43,196 nucleotides of DNA from Bordetella parapertussis (GCA_945862495.1 CAMAYM010000010.1:1-43196); one strand, 5' to 3'; shown: positions 7,047 to 15,497, counted from the first letter of the stretch. Numbers and translations: made by a program. The notes: a model not told the origin generated them from the letters alone.

Positions 7047-7631
7047 ATGCAAATGTTGTCTGTTGTACGTGCTGTTGTTTTGGCTGGAGCTTTCCTTGTG
7101 GCGGCTCCAGCTGCCTATGCACAGATCTCCGCGCAGCGCTTAGCGCTGTGCGCAGCATGCCATGGCGCAGAGGGGAACTCTCAAATAAAAGGGATCCCAT
7201 CTTTAGCAGCGCAGCCAAAATTATTTCTTGAAAATCAACTTGTCTTGATTCGCGAAGGTGTGCGAGATATCGCTGCGATGAAAGGCTCGCTTGATGGCGT
7301 GTCGGATGCAGAAATCACCGCGCTCGCCCAGTACTACGCGGATAAATCTTTAGCGGCCGTGCCGGCAGACAAAGACGCAGAGGTCTTTGCGCGTGGCGGT
7401 AAATTAGCTGAAGGCATGCGTTGCGGTATATGTCATTTACCGACCTATCTGGGTCGTGAACAGATCCCCAGACTGGCGGGACAGCGAGAAGACTATCTCT
7501 TGCACAGCATGCAGCAGTTTAAAAACAATCAAGCCATCGGTCGCGATTCAAATATGGCGGCGTCGGTTTATGGTGTCTCAGATAAAGATCTTCAGGACAT
7601 TTCGTATTATCTGGCTCGACTCACACCGTAA
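7047..7631 (+). CDS. Diheme c-type cytochrome (cytochrome c4-like)
   Basis: The 194-residue exported protein has a signal peptide over residues 1-25 ('APAAYA' before the cut). Two heme-binding motifs are present: CAACH (Cys35, Cys38, His39) and CGICH (Cys126, Cys129, His130). Each is followed by a Met that could be the axial ligand (Met79, Met170). This two-domain layout matches cytochrome c4-like electron carriers. The gene begins 5 bases after the PQQ dehydrogenase, so the pair is probably co-transcribed and this cytochrome probably takes electrons from it. I chose ATG 7047; TTG 7044 and ATG 7053 are alternatives. Confidence 0.9.
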   Translation: MQMLSVVRAVVLAGAFLVAAPAAYAQISAQRLALCAACHGAEGNSQIKGIPSLAAQPKLFLENQLVLIREGVRDIAAMKGSLDGVSDAEITALAQYYADKSLAAVPADKDAEVFARGGKLAEGMRCGICHLPTYLGREQIPRLAGQREDYLLHSMQQFKNNQAIGRDSNMAASVYGVSDKDLQDISYYLARLTP

Positions 7632-7659
7632 TGCATCTCGTCAATGAGGTAAGCCTCGT

Positions 7660-7938
7660 TCAGGCAGAGAATACCTTGTACACAAGACCAGCGATGAGCA
7701 GTATTGAAAGCAGGCCCACACCAAGTTGGATATTGCGGGCATAGTCATCGGCGAGTGATGGAATAAGCTTGACGCGAATCCAGCCTGCGACAAAAGCCCA
7801 ACCGGCTCCCAAGATCAACGCAATGAGCGTGGCGGTGCCGAGAGAAAGCGGATCCAGCGTTTGTGCGCGTATTGCCTTATCAAACTGAATCGCAAAACTC
7901 ATCAGCGAGCAAACAATCCAAGTATTTCTAGTCAGCAT
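7660..7938 (-). CDS. Small membrane protein of unknown function
   Basis: The 92-residue protein has two hydrophobic segments, about residues 33-53 and 71-90, joined by a loop 'RVKLIPSLADDYARN'. I recognise no family. It lies 29 bases downstream of the TauD-like dioxygenase on the same strand and is probably the last gene of that catabolic operon. It could be a small inner-membrane accessory protein or unrelated to the pathway. It ends 28 bases from the convergent cytochrome gene. Confidence 0.6.
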   Translation of the reverse strand: MLTRNTWIVCSLMSFAIQFDKAIRAQTLDPLSLGTATLIALILGAGWAFVAGWIRVKLIPSLADDYARNIQLGVGLLSILLIAGLVYKVFSA

Positions 7939-7967
7939 AGGTTTTTGTGGGCTCGGTGATAAACAGC

Positions 7968-8834
7968 TTAGTGAACAGCAGGATGAGCGGGACTTAAGGC
8001 AACGCCTTGAATCATTAAACGATACAAAAACCGCTTTTGCTCAGGGTCGTAATCCGCATTCGCTTGATGCATGACAGCCTGATTATCCCAGATCACCATG
8101 TCGCCTGCACGCCACTTGTGGCGATACTCGTAGCGCGCATCTGTGGCACGTTGGTAAAGGTCTTCGATCAGAGGGTAGGCCAGCTCAGGAGCCATTTCAT
8201 CAATCCCTTCCATGCGACCGGTGTTGAGATAAAGCGCAGGACGACCGCTGCTGGGATGGCGAATGACAAGCGGCTGAAGTGCAGTGGGAATCTTGGCAAG
8301 GTCTTCAGGGCTTAGCTTGGTCAACTCACGGGGACTGCGACTGCTTTGATGGACATGCAACGAAAAGAGACCATCAATGCGATGTTTTAAATCTATGGGC
8401 AGATCATCGTAGGCTTTTCGCACATCGACAAACTGAGTATCGCCTCCGCTCGGGGGGATCTGTAAAGCATGCAGCGTCGTCGCTTTGGGAGGACAGCGCT
8501 CGTTAGAGTGATCCGTGTGGTAGTTCTCACCACGCACCTGCAGTTTGCCGTTCTTGCGCGGCAGATCATCTGTTGAGTTGCATCCCACCATGGGGTAGTC
8601 CGGCAACACATATTTTTTGAGTTGCTGGTCCATCAGCGGACCGAAAATCTCAGCCGCCGCCATAAACGCTGGCGGTGTGAGTGCCTGATCGCGGAAAACA
8701 AGCACAGCATATTTTGCGAGCAAGTCATTGAGTTCATTTTTGACAGCATCCGACACTGGAGCGGATAGATCGATACCTGAAATCTCTGCACTAAAGTCAG
8801 AACGTATAGGATTGATGGTTATGGGCATCGTCAT
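7968..8834 (-). CDS. TauD/TfdA family Fe(II)/2-oxoglutarate dioxygenase
   Basis: The 288-residue protein belongs to the taurine / 2,4-D dioxygenase family, which hydroxylates small acids while decarboxylating 2-oxoglutarate. The iron-binding facial triad is visible: His106 and Asp108 in 'YHTDHSNE', and His256 in 'VMHQANADYD'. The 2-oxoglutarate-binding Arg272 sits in 'RFLYRLMIQG'. 'VLVFRDQALTP' near residue 45 is a further family signature. It follows a Bug receptor after 4 bases. The substrate is unknown; family members act on sulfonates, aryloxy acids, sulfates and amino acids. ATG 8828 is an alternative start. Confidence 0.9.
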   Translation of the reverse strand: MTMPITINPIRSDFSAEISGIDLSAPVSDAVKNELNDLLAKYAVLVFRDQALTPPAFMAAAEIFGPLMDQQLKKYVLPDYPMVGCNSTDDLPRKNGKLQVRGENYHTDHSNERCPPKATTLHALQIPPSGGDTQFVDVRKAYDDLPIDLKHRIDGLFSLHVHQSSRSPRELTKLSPEDLAKIPTALQPLVIRHPSSGRPALYLNTGRMEGIDEMAPELAYPLIEDLYQRATDARYEYRHKWRAGDMVIWDNQAVMHQANADYDPEQKRFLYRLMIQGVALSPAHPAVH

Positions 8835-8838
8835 CTCG

Positions 8839-9807
8839 CTATTGAGCAGTAATGCCAGTTTGTTTGGCCACTTCGGCCCAGCGTTTCAAGCCATCATGTA
8901 CCAAGTTCGTAAAGTCGGCCACGCTCATTGGTTTAGTCTTGCCACCATCTGTGGCGAGAAACTGAATCAGCTCTTCAGACTTGAGTGCTTTGTTGACGGA
9001 GGTGTTGATAAACGCTTGAATCTTTGGATCGACATTCGCAGGACCGAGTAGTCCCCACCACTGTTGAATATCATAATCCTTGATGCCAGCTTCTTGAAAG
9101 GTCGGCAAGTTGGGTGCAGCCTCAGACCGCTCTATGCTGGTCACCGCAATCCCTCTCAGGGTGCCATTTCTAAATTGCGGCAGCACCTGCGTCATGCTGC
9201 CGATTGAAAATTCGATATGCCCACCCATCGTATCCGTCATCGCGGGACCGCCGCCTTTGTATTGCACGGCCGCCATGTTGTTTCCGAGGGCTTGACTGAG
9301 CATCACTCCCGCAAAATGTTGGATGCTCCCCACACCTGTTGCACCGTAATTTAAATTGGGTGTGCGTTTGAGATACTCAAAATACTCTTTCGCATCTTTA
9401 CCAGGTGCATTTGGTTTCGCGGCCAATGCAAGCGGCACCTCTCCAATCATGGCGATAGGCGTGAAGTCTTTCACAGGGTCAAAAGGCAGTTTTGTATTGA
9501 CAGCTGGCGCCATGGTGAACGTCGATGACGCCACGAGCAAGGTATAGCCATCGTTACGTTGTTTAGCCACATACGCCGCGCCGATCGCCGTACCAGCGCC
9601 GGGTTTGTTTTCAATAATGACAGGCTGACCCCATTGCGCCGTCAGTTGCTTGGCGAGTTGACGGGCCACTATGTCGTTCGAGCCGCCTGGCGCGAAAGGG
9701 ACAACAAGCGTGACAGGTTTTTCAGGGAAGGCTGCCCACGCTGAGCTAACGGCCAGAGTGGATAAGCAAATAAGTGACTTGAAAAATAAACCGGTCATGT
9801 TTTTCAT
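8839..9807 (-). CDS. Bug/TctC family tripartite tricarboxylate transporter receptor (copy 1)
   Basis: This is a 322-residue periplasmic binding protein. It has a signal peptide ending around 'SSAWA' (residues 22-26), then the family opening 'FPEKPVTLVVPFAPGGSNDIVAR' with the small-carboxylate-contacting loop. Other marks are 'VIIENKPGAGTAIGA', 'NYGATGVGSIQHFAG', 'VQYKGGGPAMTDTMGG' and 'WWGLLGPA'. Bug proteins are very numerous in Burkholderiales and many have no partner membrane genes, as here. It is 1 base from the MmgE/PrpD gene and 4 bases from the dioxygenase, so it probably captures the substrate of this operon. Confidence 0.93.
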   Translation of the reverse strand: MKNMTGLFFKSLICLSTLAVSSAWAAFPEKPVTLVVPFAPGGSNDIVARQLAKQLTAQWGQPVIIENKPGAGTAIGAAYVAKQRNDGYTLLVASSTFTMAPAVNTKLPFDPVKDFTPIAMIGEVPLALAAKPNAPGKDAKEYFEYLKRTPNLNYGATGVGSIQHFAGVMLSQALGNNMAAVQYKGGGPAMTDTMGGHIEFSIGSMTQVLPQFRNGTLRGIAVTSIERSEAAPNLPTFQEAGIKDYDIQQWWGLLGPANVDPKIQAFINTSVNKALKSEELIQFLATDGGKTKPMSVADFTNLVHDGLKRWAEVAKQTGITAQ

Positions 9808-9808
9808 T

Positions 9809-11176
9809 TCAATTCCCCTGAAGTTTGCTCAACAATGCCGTCAGACTTGAAACCTCATGCGAGTCCAGTGCAAGGGACCGCTCTAAAATTTGATTACGCA
9901 GTGACTCTGGTTGAGCAAGCGTGTTTTGAGTGAATTTCCTAATGAAATCTTCATCACTCGCCGGATTTTCAGGCTCGCCTTTTGATAGTGGTACTTGCGT
10001 TAAAAACTGTTTGCCTGAAGTAGTCCTTAATTCAATATCCGCGCCTCGCTCTCTTGGGTAGGCATCCGCCCAGCGCGCATTGGCAGAGCTCGTCACACGC
10101 GTCGCAAGCTGCTGAATTTCATGGTTTTGAACGGTTTCTGCAGAATAGCGTTCTTCACCTGCGTCACCATAAAATGCCGCCATGGCACAGGAAGACGCAA
10201 GACTAAATTTTGCAGCTTCAGCAGTCTCTGGCATAGTACTTGTTCCGCAAAAGCTAATGGCAACTGGATACGTTGTGATGTTGAGTGCGTCGATGTCTTG
10301 ATAAGCCAAGTTTTCTTTGCGCATGATGTCTAGCAGGCCATCGATGGCAGGGTGAATGTGCCGACATGCCGCATGGAATTTAATGTACTGACCCATAATA
10401 AAAAAGTCTGAGCCGAGATTGTCTAGCAGGCCGTCAGTATTGACGCTGTCGGCCATTGCCTTGAACATCCCTTTTTCACCTTCGAGTGCCGTGAGGGGGC
10501 CTTTTGCACCACGTTTGGCCAGCTCAATAGACAAGACACCGGCCATCGCGGCCTTGCCAGGGTGCAGAGGCTTGACCATTGCACCATCATTCAAGATTTC
10601 AAGTAAGCCTGCGCCTTGCAGTGCAGCCATGCCTAGTGCACTCGCCATCTGCGAAGCATTGAGCTTTGCGAGCACCCCACAGGCCGCTGCAGCACCCAAC
10701 ACGCCAAGCGTACCCGTCGTATGAAATCCTCGACCTAAGTGTGAGGGATTCATCGCCTTAGCGATACGATTCACAATTTCGTAGCCACACACAATGGACA
10801 GGATAAGTTGTTTGCCGTCCAGCTTGAGGGACTCTGCGAGCGCAAGGGCAGCAGGAATGACCGCCACGCCCGCGTGAACGCCGCCGTAACGAAAGCCATC
10901 ATCCATATCGAGTGCGTGACCCGCAACGCCGTTGCCTAACGCAGCATGAATCGCAGGGACTTTTCGTGCCGCGCCCATCAGTGTTGCTTGTTCTACGCCC
11001 TCCAGACTTTGGAGGTAATCGATCGTCATGCGTGGGAAGTCCATCTTGAGCCCAGCAATGGATACGCCTAAGTAGTCAACAATCAATAGTTTTGTTTTTT
11101 GAACGACCTCGGGTGGTAACTGTTCAAATCTTGCGCTTGAAAAGTATTCAGCAAAGCTCTCAAGTATTGTTTTCAT
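9809..11176 (-). CDS. MmgE/PrpD family protein (copy 1)
   Basis: The 455-residue protein has the family's N-terminal helical domain ('KLLIVDYLGVSIAGLKMD', 'NGVAGHALDMDDGFRYGGVHAGVAVIPAALALAE') and 'GRGFHTTGTLGVLGAAAA'. The C-terminal part includes 'HAACRHIHPAIDG'. Known members include 2-methylcitrate dehydratase, cis-aconitate decarboxylase and iminodisuccinate epimerase, so the reaction is probably a lyase or isomerase step on a polycarboxylate. The surrounding CoA-transferase and acyl-CoA dehydrogenase suggest processing of an organic acid. A second family member (19206-20570) is only distantly similar. Start ATG chosen at 11176; the gap to the upstream CoA-transferase is 50 bases. Confidence 0.9.
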   Translation of the reverse strand: MKTILESFAEYFSSARFEQLPPEVVQKTKLLIVDYLGVSIAGLKMDFPRMTIDYLQSLEGVEQATLMGAARKVPAIHAALGNGVAGHALDMDDGFRYGGVHAGVAVIPAALALAESLKLDGKQLILSIVCGYEIVNRIAKAMNPSHLGRGFHTTGTLGVLGAAAACGVLAKLNASQMASALGMAALQGAGLLEILNDGAMVKPLHPGKAAMAGVLSIELAKRGAKGPLTALEGEKGMFKAMADSVNTDGLLDNLGSDFFIMGQYIKFHAACRHIHPAIDGLLDIMRKENLAYQDIDALNITTYPVAISFCGTSTMPETAEAAKFSLASSCAMAAFYGDAGEERYSAETVQNHEIQQLATRVTSSANARWADAYPRERGADIELRTTSGKQFLTQVPLSKGEPENPASDEDFIRKFTQNTLAQPESLRNQILERSLALDSHEVSSLTALLSKLQGN

Positions 11177-11226
11177 TTTTAGGCTCCCTTTTTAATTAGC
11201 TTTGTTAGGTTGCAACAGGGCGTCGC

Positions 11227-12447
11227 TCAAATGACGCCTTCGGCTTTGAGTGATTGCATCTCCTCTTCACTCAGGCCCAGTTTTCCACCATATATTTCTT
11301 GATTATGTTGCCCCAAAGACGGACTTGCAACTGTTTTTACACGTTCTGCACCATGAATGATGAGCGGACTGGCCGGCAAGACGATACGACCGAGATCCGG
11401 GTCCTCAAACCACTCGAGTTGTCCCCGCGCATGCATATGAGGGTCGTTCATGACTTCAATGAGGTCACGCACAGGCGCCGCGGGAAAACCAAAGGTCTTG
11501 CTGAGTTTGAAAAGCTCGTTTCTGGTGATGGAGCGTGTCCACGCTTCGACAAAGTCATCGGTGCGTTTGATATGTTCTACGCGGACTTTATTGGTTGAAA
11601 ATCGTTCATCATGAATCAAGTCCTCCTTGTTCATGGCTTTAAGTATCTTGATCCAGTGATCCTCTGTGGCGCACACAATCGCGATATGCCCGTCCTTGGC
11701 CTCATAGACGTTATAAGGTGCAAGTGCCAAGCCGCCATGCCGGTTGCCCACACGCTCAGGAATTTTTCCTTTGCTACGATAGACGAGGCCAATATTTGAA
11801 GCCAGTGTTGGATAGGCGGTTTCTTGCATAGAGACTTCAACAAGTCGACCTAAACCAGTTCTGGTGCGTTCAAACAGCGCTGTGATGATGCCTGCATAAA
11901 GATGCACACCACTTAAAAAGTCAATAAATGAAGAGCCCGAACGTAGCGGAGGGCCGTCGGGATAGCCCGTCACACTCATCGCCCCTGAAGACGCCTGAAT
12001 CGTGACGTCCATCGCTTGATTATCCTTATCGGGACCAGACAGACCAAAGCCTGTGCCAGAGCCGTAAATCAATTTCGGATTGATTTCGTGCAGCACGTCC
12101 CAGCCTAACCCTAAGCGATCCATCACACCGGGTGTGAAGTTTTCAACCAAAATATCCGCATCAAGAATCAAGCGCTTTAAAAGCGCTTTACCTTTTGCTG
12201 TTTTTAAATTCAGCGTAATGCCCATTTTATTGACGTTGAGCATCGCCATGGGTAATGAAGCCCCGCCACTTACCTTGGCGCGAATCCTGGAGGGTTCGCC
12301 CATGATGGGTTCGACCTTAATAACGGTCGCACCGGCTTTGGCCATCAAAAATGTTGCATAGGGCCCTTGATAGATCTGCGTCAGATCAATGACGGTGATG
12401 CCGTCCAGAGGCTTGCTACCTAATTGACTTTGACTCGCGGTAGTCAT
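11227..12447 (-). CDS. CaiB/BaiF (class III) CoA-transferase
   Basis: The 406-residue protein is a family III CoA-transferase that moves CoA between carboxylic acids through aspartyl-CoA intermediates. Visible marks are 'LDGITVIDLTQIYQGPYATFLMAKAGATVIKVEP' near the N-terminus, 'NVNKMGITLNLKTAKGK', 'ADILVENFTPGVMDRLGLG', and the presumed catalytic Asp147 in 'AMDVTIQASSGAMSVTGYPDGPP'. It starts 4 bases after the acyl-CoA dehydrogenase, so the two are likely translated together. Activation of an incoming acid to its CoA thioester before dehydrogenation is the natural reading; donor and acceptor are unknown. Confidence 0.93.
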   Translation of the reverse strand: MTTASQSQLGSKPLDGITVIDLTQIYQGPYATFLMAKAGATVIKVEPIMGEPSRIRAKVSGGASLPMAMLNVNKMGITLNLKTAKGKALLKRLILDADILVENFTPGVMDRLGLGWDVLHEINPKLIYGSGTGFGLSGPDKDNQAMDVTIQASSGAMSVTGYPDGPPLRSGSSFIDFLSGVHLYAGIITALFERTRTGLGRLVEVSMQETAYPTLASNIGLVYRSKGKIPERVGNRHGGLALAPYNVYEAKDGHIAIVCATEDHWIKILKAMNKEDLIHDERFSTNKVRVEHIKRTDDFVEAWTRSITRNELFKLSKTFGFPAAPVRDLIEVMNDPHMHARGQLEWFEDPDLGRIVLPASPLIIHGAERVKTVASPSLGQHNQEIYGGKLGLSEEEMQSLKAEGVI

Positions 12448-12451
12448 CGAC

Positions 12452-13630
12452 TTACCTGACGGTTTTCAAAATCTTCTTGGCGATCGACATACGATGCACT
12501 TCACTCGGGCCTTCGTAAACACGCATGACACGCGCTTTCTGCGCCATCAAATGCAGAGGAAGTTCTTTGGTCACACCCATCGCGCCAAACGTTTGCATCG
12601 CATGGTCGAGCACTTCGGAGGCGAGTTCAGTGGCATAAACCTTGATCATTGAGGCTTCGGTCCGAATATCTTGACCGAGGTCCAATTTGCGGGCGGCATC
12701 GCGCACCATCAAACGGCATGCGTGCATTTTCGTGACCCCATCGGCAATCCACCATTGAATGGCTTGTCGGTCAGCAAGAAGCGCGCCAAAGGTCGTGCGT
12801 TGTTTTGCATGCGAGCTCATCATTTCAAGCGCACGGCGGCACATCCCGATACACCATGCGCCCATTTGTAGACGACGAATATTTAAGCGCAGCTGCATGG
12901 GGGCAAAACCTTCGCCAATTTCCCCTAATACGTTTTCTGCGGGAATGCGGCAGTCTTCAAAGGCGAGCTCATAGGTTCTGTGCCCTGCCAACATCGGGAT
13001 TTCGCGCAAAATATTAAAGCCAGGCGTCCCTTTGTCTACGATAAACGCGGTGATACCCTCATGCCGTTTGCCTTGACCCACGCGCGCCATCACAACGGTG
13101 AAGTCCGCTTTGTTCATACGGCTCACCCAGATTTTGCGACCATTGATGACCCACGAGTCACCGTCTCGCTCCGCCCGCGTAATCATTCCTGTTGGATCGC
13201 CACCCGCATTGGGCTCAGAAATCGCGATTCCAGATTTTGCAGTCCCTGCGGCATACGGCTCGAGATACTTGATCTTTTGGCTCTCGGTGGCTGCTGCCAT
13301 CAGCATATGCAGATTGGGCGAATCTGGTGGAAAGGTAAAGGGCGTGACGGTACGACCGATTTCTTCGTTGAGTGCCATGAGCGTGATGCTTGAAAGGCCT
13401 GCGCCACCATACTCCTCCGGTGCATCCAAGGCCCACAGACCAAGTTCTTTGCATTTTTCAAGCAGAGGGGTTTCCTCTTCTTTTGTTAGAGCGAGATGTT
13501 CGCCTCTGATCTCTCGCTCGAGTACGGCGGCCTCAAGCGGCATCAGTTCTTGATCGACAAATTTAGCGACCAAATCTTGAATCATTACTTCATCGCTATC
13601 GAGCCCATCAGCGCATGCTTGCAAGTCCAT
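12452..13630 (-). CDS. Acyl-CoA dehydrogenase
   Basis: The 392-residue flavoenzyme introduces a double bond into an acyl-CoA. Marks in order: 'LGLWALDAPEEYGGAGLS' (63-80), 'AISEPNAGGDPTGM' (136-149), 'INGRKIWVSRMNKADF' (162-177), 'KQRTTFGALLADRQAIQWWIAD' (276-297) and 'VMRVYEGPSEVHRMSIAK' (368-385). The Glu of YEGPSEVHR (Glu373) stands where the catalytic base lies in many family members. It is the first gene of the minus-strand catabolic operon and is divergent from the IclR regulator with 99 bases between start codons. Chain-length specificity cannot be deduced. Confidence 0.94.
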   Translation of the reverse strand: MDLQACADGLDSDEVMIQDLVAKFVDQELMPLEAAVLEREIRGEHLALTKEEETPLLEKCKELGLWALDAPEEYGGAGLSSITLMALNEEIGRTVTPFTFPPDSPNLHMLMAAATESQKIKYLEPYAAGTAKSGIAISEPNAGGDPTGMITRAERDGDSWVINGRKIWVSRMNKADFTVVMARVGQGKRHEGITAFIVDKGTPGFNILREIPMLAGHRTYELAFEDCRIPAENVLGEIGEGFAPMQLRLNIRRLQMGAWCIGMCRRALEMMSSHAKQRTTFGALLADRQAIQWWIADGVTKMHACRLMVRDAARKLDLGQDIRTEASMIKVYATELASEVLDHAMQTFGAMGVTKELPLHLMAQKARVMRVYEGPSEVHRMSIAKKILKTVR

Positions 13631-13651
13631 TTACTTCTCCAGCTGTCATCA

Positions 13652-13687
13652 GATATGGTGAGGAAAAACATCATGGCTTATCATATC
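13652..13687. promoter_or_regulatory. Divergent regulatory region between the catabolic operon and the IclR gene
   Basis: The gap 13631-13729 separates divergent genes. It contains an inverted repeat, GATATG (13652-13657) and CATATC (13682-13687), with two ATCATGG/TCATC-like elements nearby. IclR regulators commonly bind such divergent promoter regions. Whether this repeat is the operator is an inference. Confidence 0.3.
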
Positions 13688-13729
13688 AAAAATAGAAGGC
13701 TTGTCTGTTTTCAAATCTGGGGTTGTTGT

Positions 13730-14485
13730 ATGGTGATTAAAAAGAAGGAGCCTGGCGTCGCAGCCGTCAATCGGGCGCTCTCAATCCTCTTAGCCTTTGA
13801 AAAGAGTGTCGAAGGGATGACCCTGGCGGAAATCTCCGCTGTGACGGGGCTTTATCACAGTACGATTTTGCGCCTGTGTGCCTCCCTAGAACATGCCGGT
13901 TTTATCAATCGGCTAGATGACGGACGGTTCATGCTGGGAGCCAAGCCCTTTTACCTTGGGATGCTTTATCAAGAAACCTTTCGGATTTGGGACTATGCAG
14001 CCCCGGTCATGAGAAATCTTGTGCGCGACACAAAAGAAACGGCAGCCATTTACATCCGAGAGGGTAATGACCGCGTTTGCCTGCACAGAATGGTGCAGCC
14101 CAGAGCCGTGCGTATGCATGTGAGGGAAGGCGAGATTGTCGAGCTTGATAAAGGGGCGGCAGGAAAGGTCTTGTTAGCATTTTCTGGTGAAAAGGGTGAG
14201 CGTTTCGACCTGATCAGGCAGAGCCTCTACTCCGTTTCTCTTTCAGAGCGGGGCTCTGAGGCAGCTGCCATTGCTTGCCCGATCTTCGGGCCCAAACAGA
14301 CGCTCATTTGCGCCATCTCGCTGGGTATGCCGGTGTTTAGATTTGACCGAAAAGTCTTTAAAGAATTTCTTCCGCTGGTGATGACGGCCGCAGCGGCCAT
14401 CACTAAAAAATGTGGCGGTGATCACACGGTGTTTTCACCACCTTACAAACATATGGCAAAGATCAGTTTTGCCACTAAGAAATAA
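13730..14485 (+). CDS. IclR family transcriptional regulator
   Basis: The 251-residue protein has an N-terminal winged-helix domain ('AAVNRALSILLAFEKSVEGMTLAEIS', 'HSTILRLCASLEHAGFINR', 'GRFMLGAKPFYLG') and a C-terminal IclR effector-binding domain ('ETAAIYIREGNDRVCLHRM', 'ELDKGAAGKVLLAFSG', 'AIACPIFG'). The frame is open to 13496, but the upstream part overlaps the divergent dehydrogenase gene and has no family similarity. ATG 13730 has TGGGG about 7 bases upstream and gives the normal length. Divergent placement suggests control of the operon starting at 13630 and possibly of the second Bug gene. The ligand is probably a pathway metabolite. Confidence 0.92.
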   Translation: MVIKKKEPGVAAVNRALSILLAFEKSVEGMTLAEISAVTGLYHSTILRLCASLEHAGFINRLDDGRFMLGAKPFYLGMLYQETFRIWDYAAPVMRNLVRDTKETAAIYIREGNDRVCLHRMVQPRAVRMHVREGEIVELDKGAAGKVLLAFSGEKGERFDLIRQSLYSVSLSERGSEAAAIACPIFGPKQTLICAISLGMPVFRFDRKVFKEFLPLVMTAAAAITKKCGGDHTVFSPPYKHMAKISFATKK

Positions 14486-14498
14486 AAGCGATGCGGCG

Positions 14499-15473
14499 TT
14501 AATCTGTGAGCTTGATATTTCTTTCTTTGGCGACCTTTTGCCATTTATTGAGTTCTTGATTCATATAGGTTTCAAACTCTTTGGCGGACATCGTGTAAGG
14601 AACCGCCGCTTCTTTTGAAAAAATTTCTTTCATTTTCGGAGATTGCGAGACATCGTTGATGGCTTTATTTAGACGATCCACAATCGCTTTGGGCATATCG
14701 GCTGGACCTAATACTCCCCACCATACATCCACTGAATATCCGGGTATGACTTGCGCCATGGGTGGGAGATCAGGATAAAAGGGGGAGGGTGTTGAGGTCG
14801 TAACGGCGATCGGACGCACTTGATTTGCTCTTAAGGCTCCGCCAACTGAAGCGGGCGTTGCGATAAGGGCTTCGACACGACCGCCCACCATATCGGTCAG
14901 TGCGGGTGAGATTCCTTTGTAAGGAATATGGGTCATTTGAATGCCCGCCATCGAATTCATGAGTTCTGTGCTGAGGTGAGCAATCGAGCCAATCCCCGCA
15001 GTCGCATAATTCACTTGTTTTTGAGTGGCATCTTTGATGAGTTCGGCTGTTGTTTTATAAGAAGTGTGATTTGCAACCACTAAAAGAAGCGCGCCTTGTG
15101 CCACCATCGCGACAGGTGTGAACGATGTACGGTGATTAAAAGGCAGGTTTGTATCGACTGCCGCGCGCGTCACAAAGGAGTTGGAACTAAAAAGTAGGGT
15201 GCCTCCGTTAGGCTTGGCGCGCGCCACCTCTGCGGCACCCACGACACCGCCTGCGCCGGGTTTGTTGTCGACGATGACGGTAACACCTAGCTTTGTTCCC
15301 AATTGTTCGCTCAGTGCACGTGCAAAAATATCGTTACTGCCGCCGGTCGTAAAGGGCACAATAAGCTTAATCGTTTGTGGAAGAGTCACTTCGCTCGCAA
15401 TAGATGCGATGCTAAAACTGGCCAGAGCCGAGGCTAGGGCCGATTGCATTAGTCGAGCAATTGTATTTTTCAT
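14499..15473 (-). CDS. Bug/TctC family tripartite tricarboxylate transporter receptor (copy 2)
   Basis: This 324-residue exported binding protein has a signal peptide ending near 'SIASIASE', then 'LPQTIKLIVPFTTGGSNDIFARAL', 'VIVDNKPGAGGVVGAAEVA', 'NYATAGIGSIAHLSTELMN', 'HIPYKGISPALTDMVGGRVEAL' and 'WWGVLGPADMP'. It is clearly homologous to copy 1 but diverged, so not a recent duplication. It is convergent with the IclR gene (13 bases between stops) and divergent from the DehI-family gene. No TctA/TctB membrane components are in the window. Confidence 0.92.
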   Translation of the reverse strand: MKNTIARLMQSALASALASFSIASIASEVTLPQTIKLIVPFTTGGSNDIFARALSEQLGTKLGVTVIVDNKPGAGGVVGAAEVARAKPNGGTLLFSSNSFVTRAAVDTNLPFNHRTSFTPVAMVAQGALLLVVANHTSYKTTAELIKDATQKQVNYATAGIGSIAHLSTELMNSMAGIQMTHIPYKGISPALTDMVGGRVEALIATPASVGGALRANQVRPIAVTTSTPSPFYPDLPPMAQVIPGYSVDVWWGVLGPADMPKAIVDRLNKAINDVSQSPKMKEIFSKEAAVPYTMSAKEFETYMNQELNKWQKVAKERNIKLTD

Positions 15474-15497
15474 TATTGGTCTCCTCGTTTAGATCAC

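Noticed and set aside
13496..13729. An N-terminal extension of the IclR frame
   Set aside because: It overlaps the divergent acyl-CoA dehydrogenase start and adds residues not found in the family.
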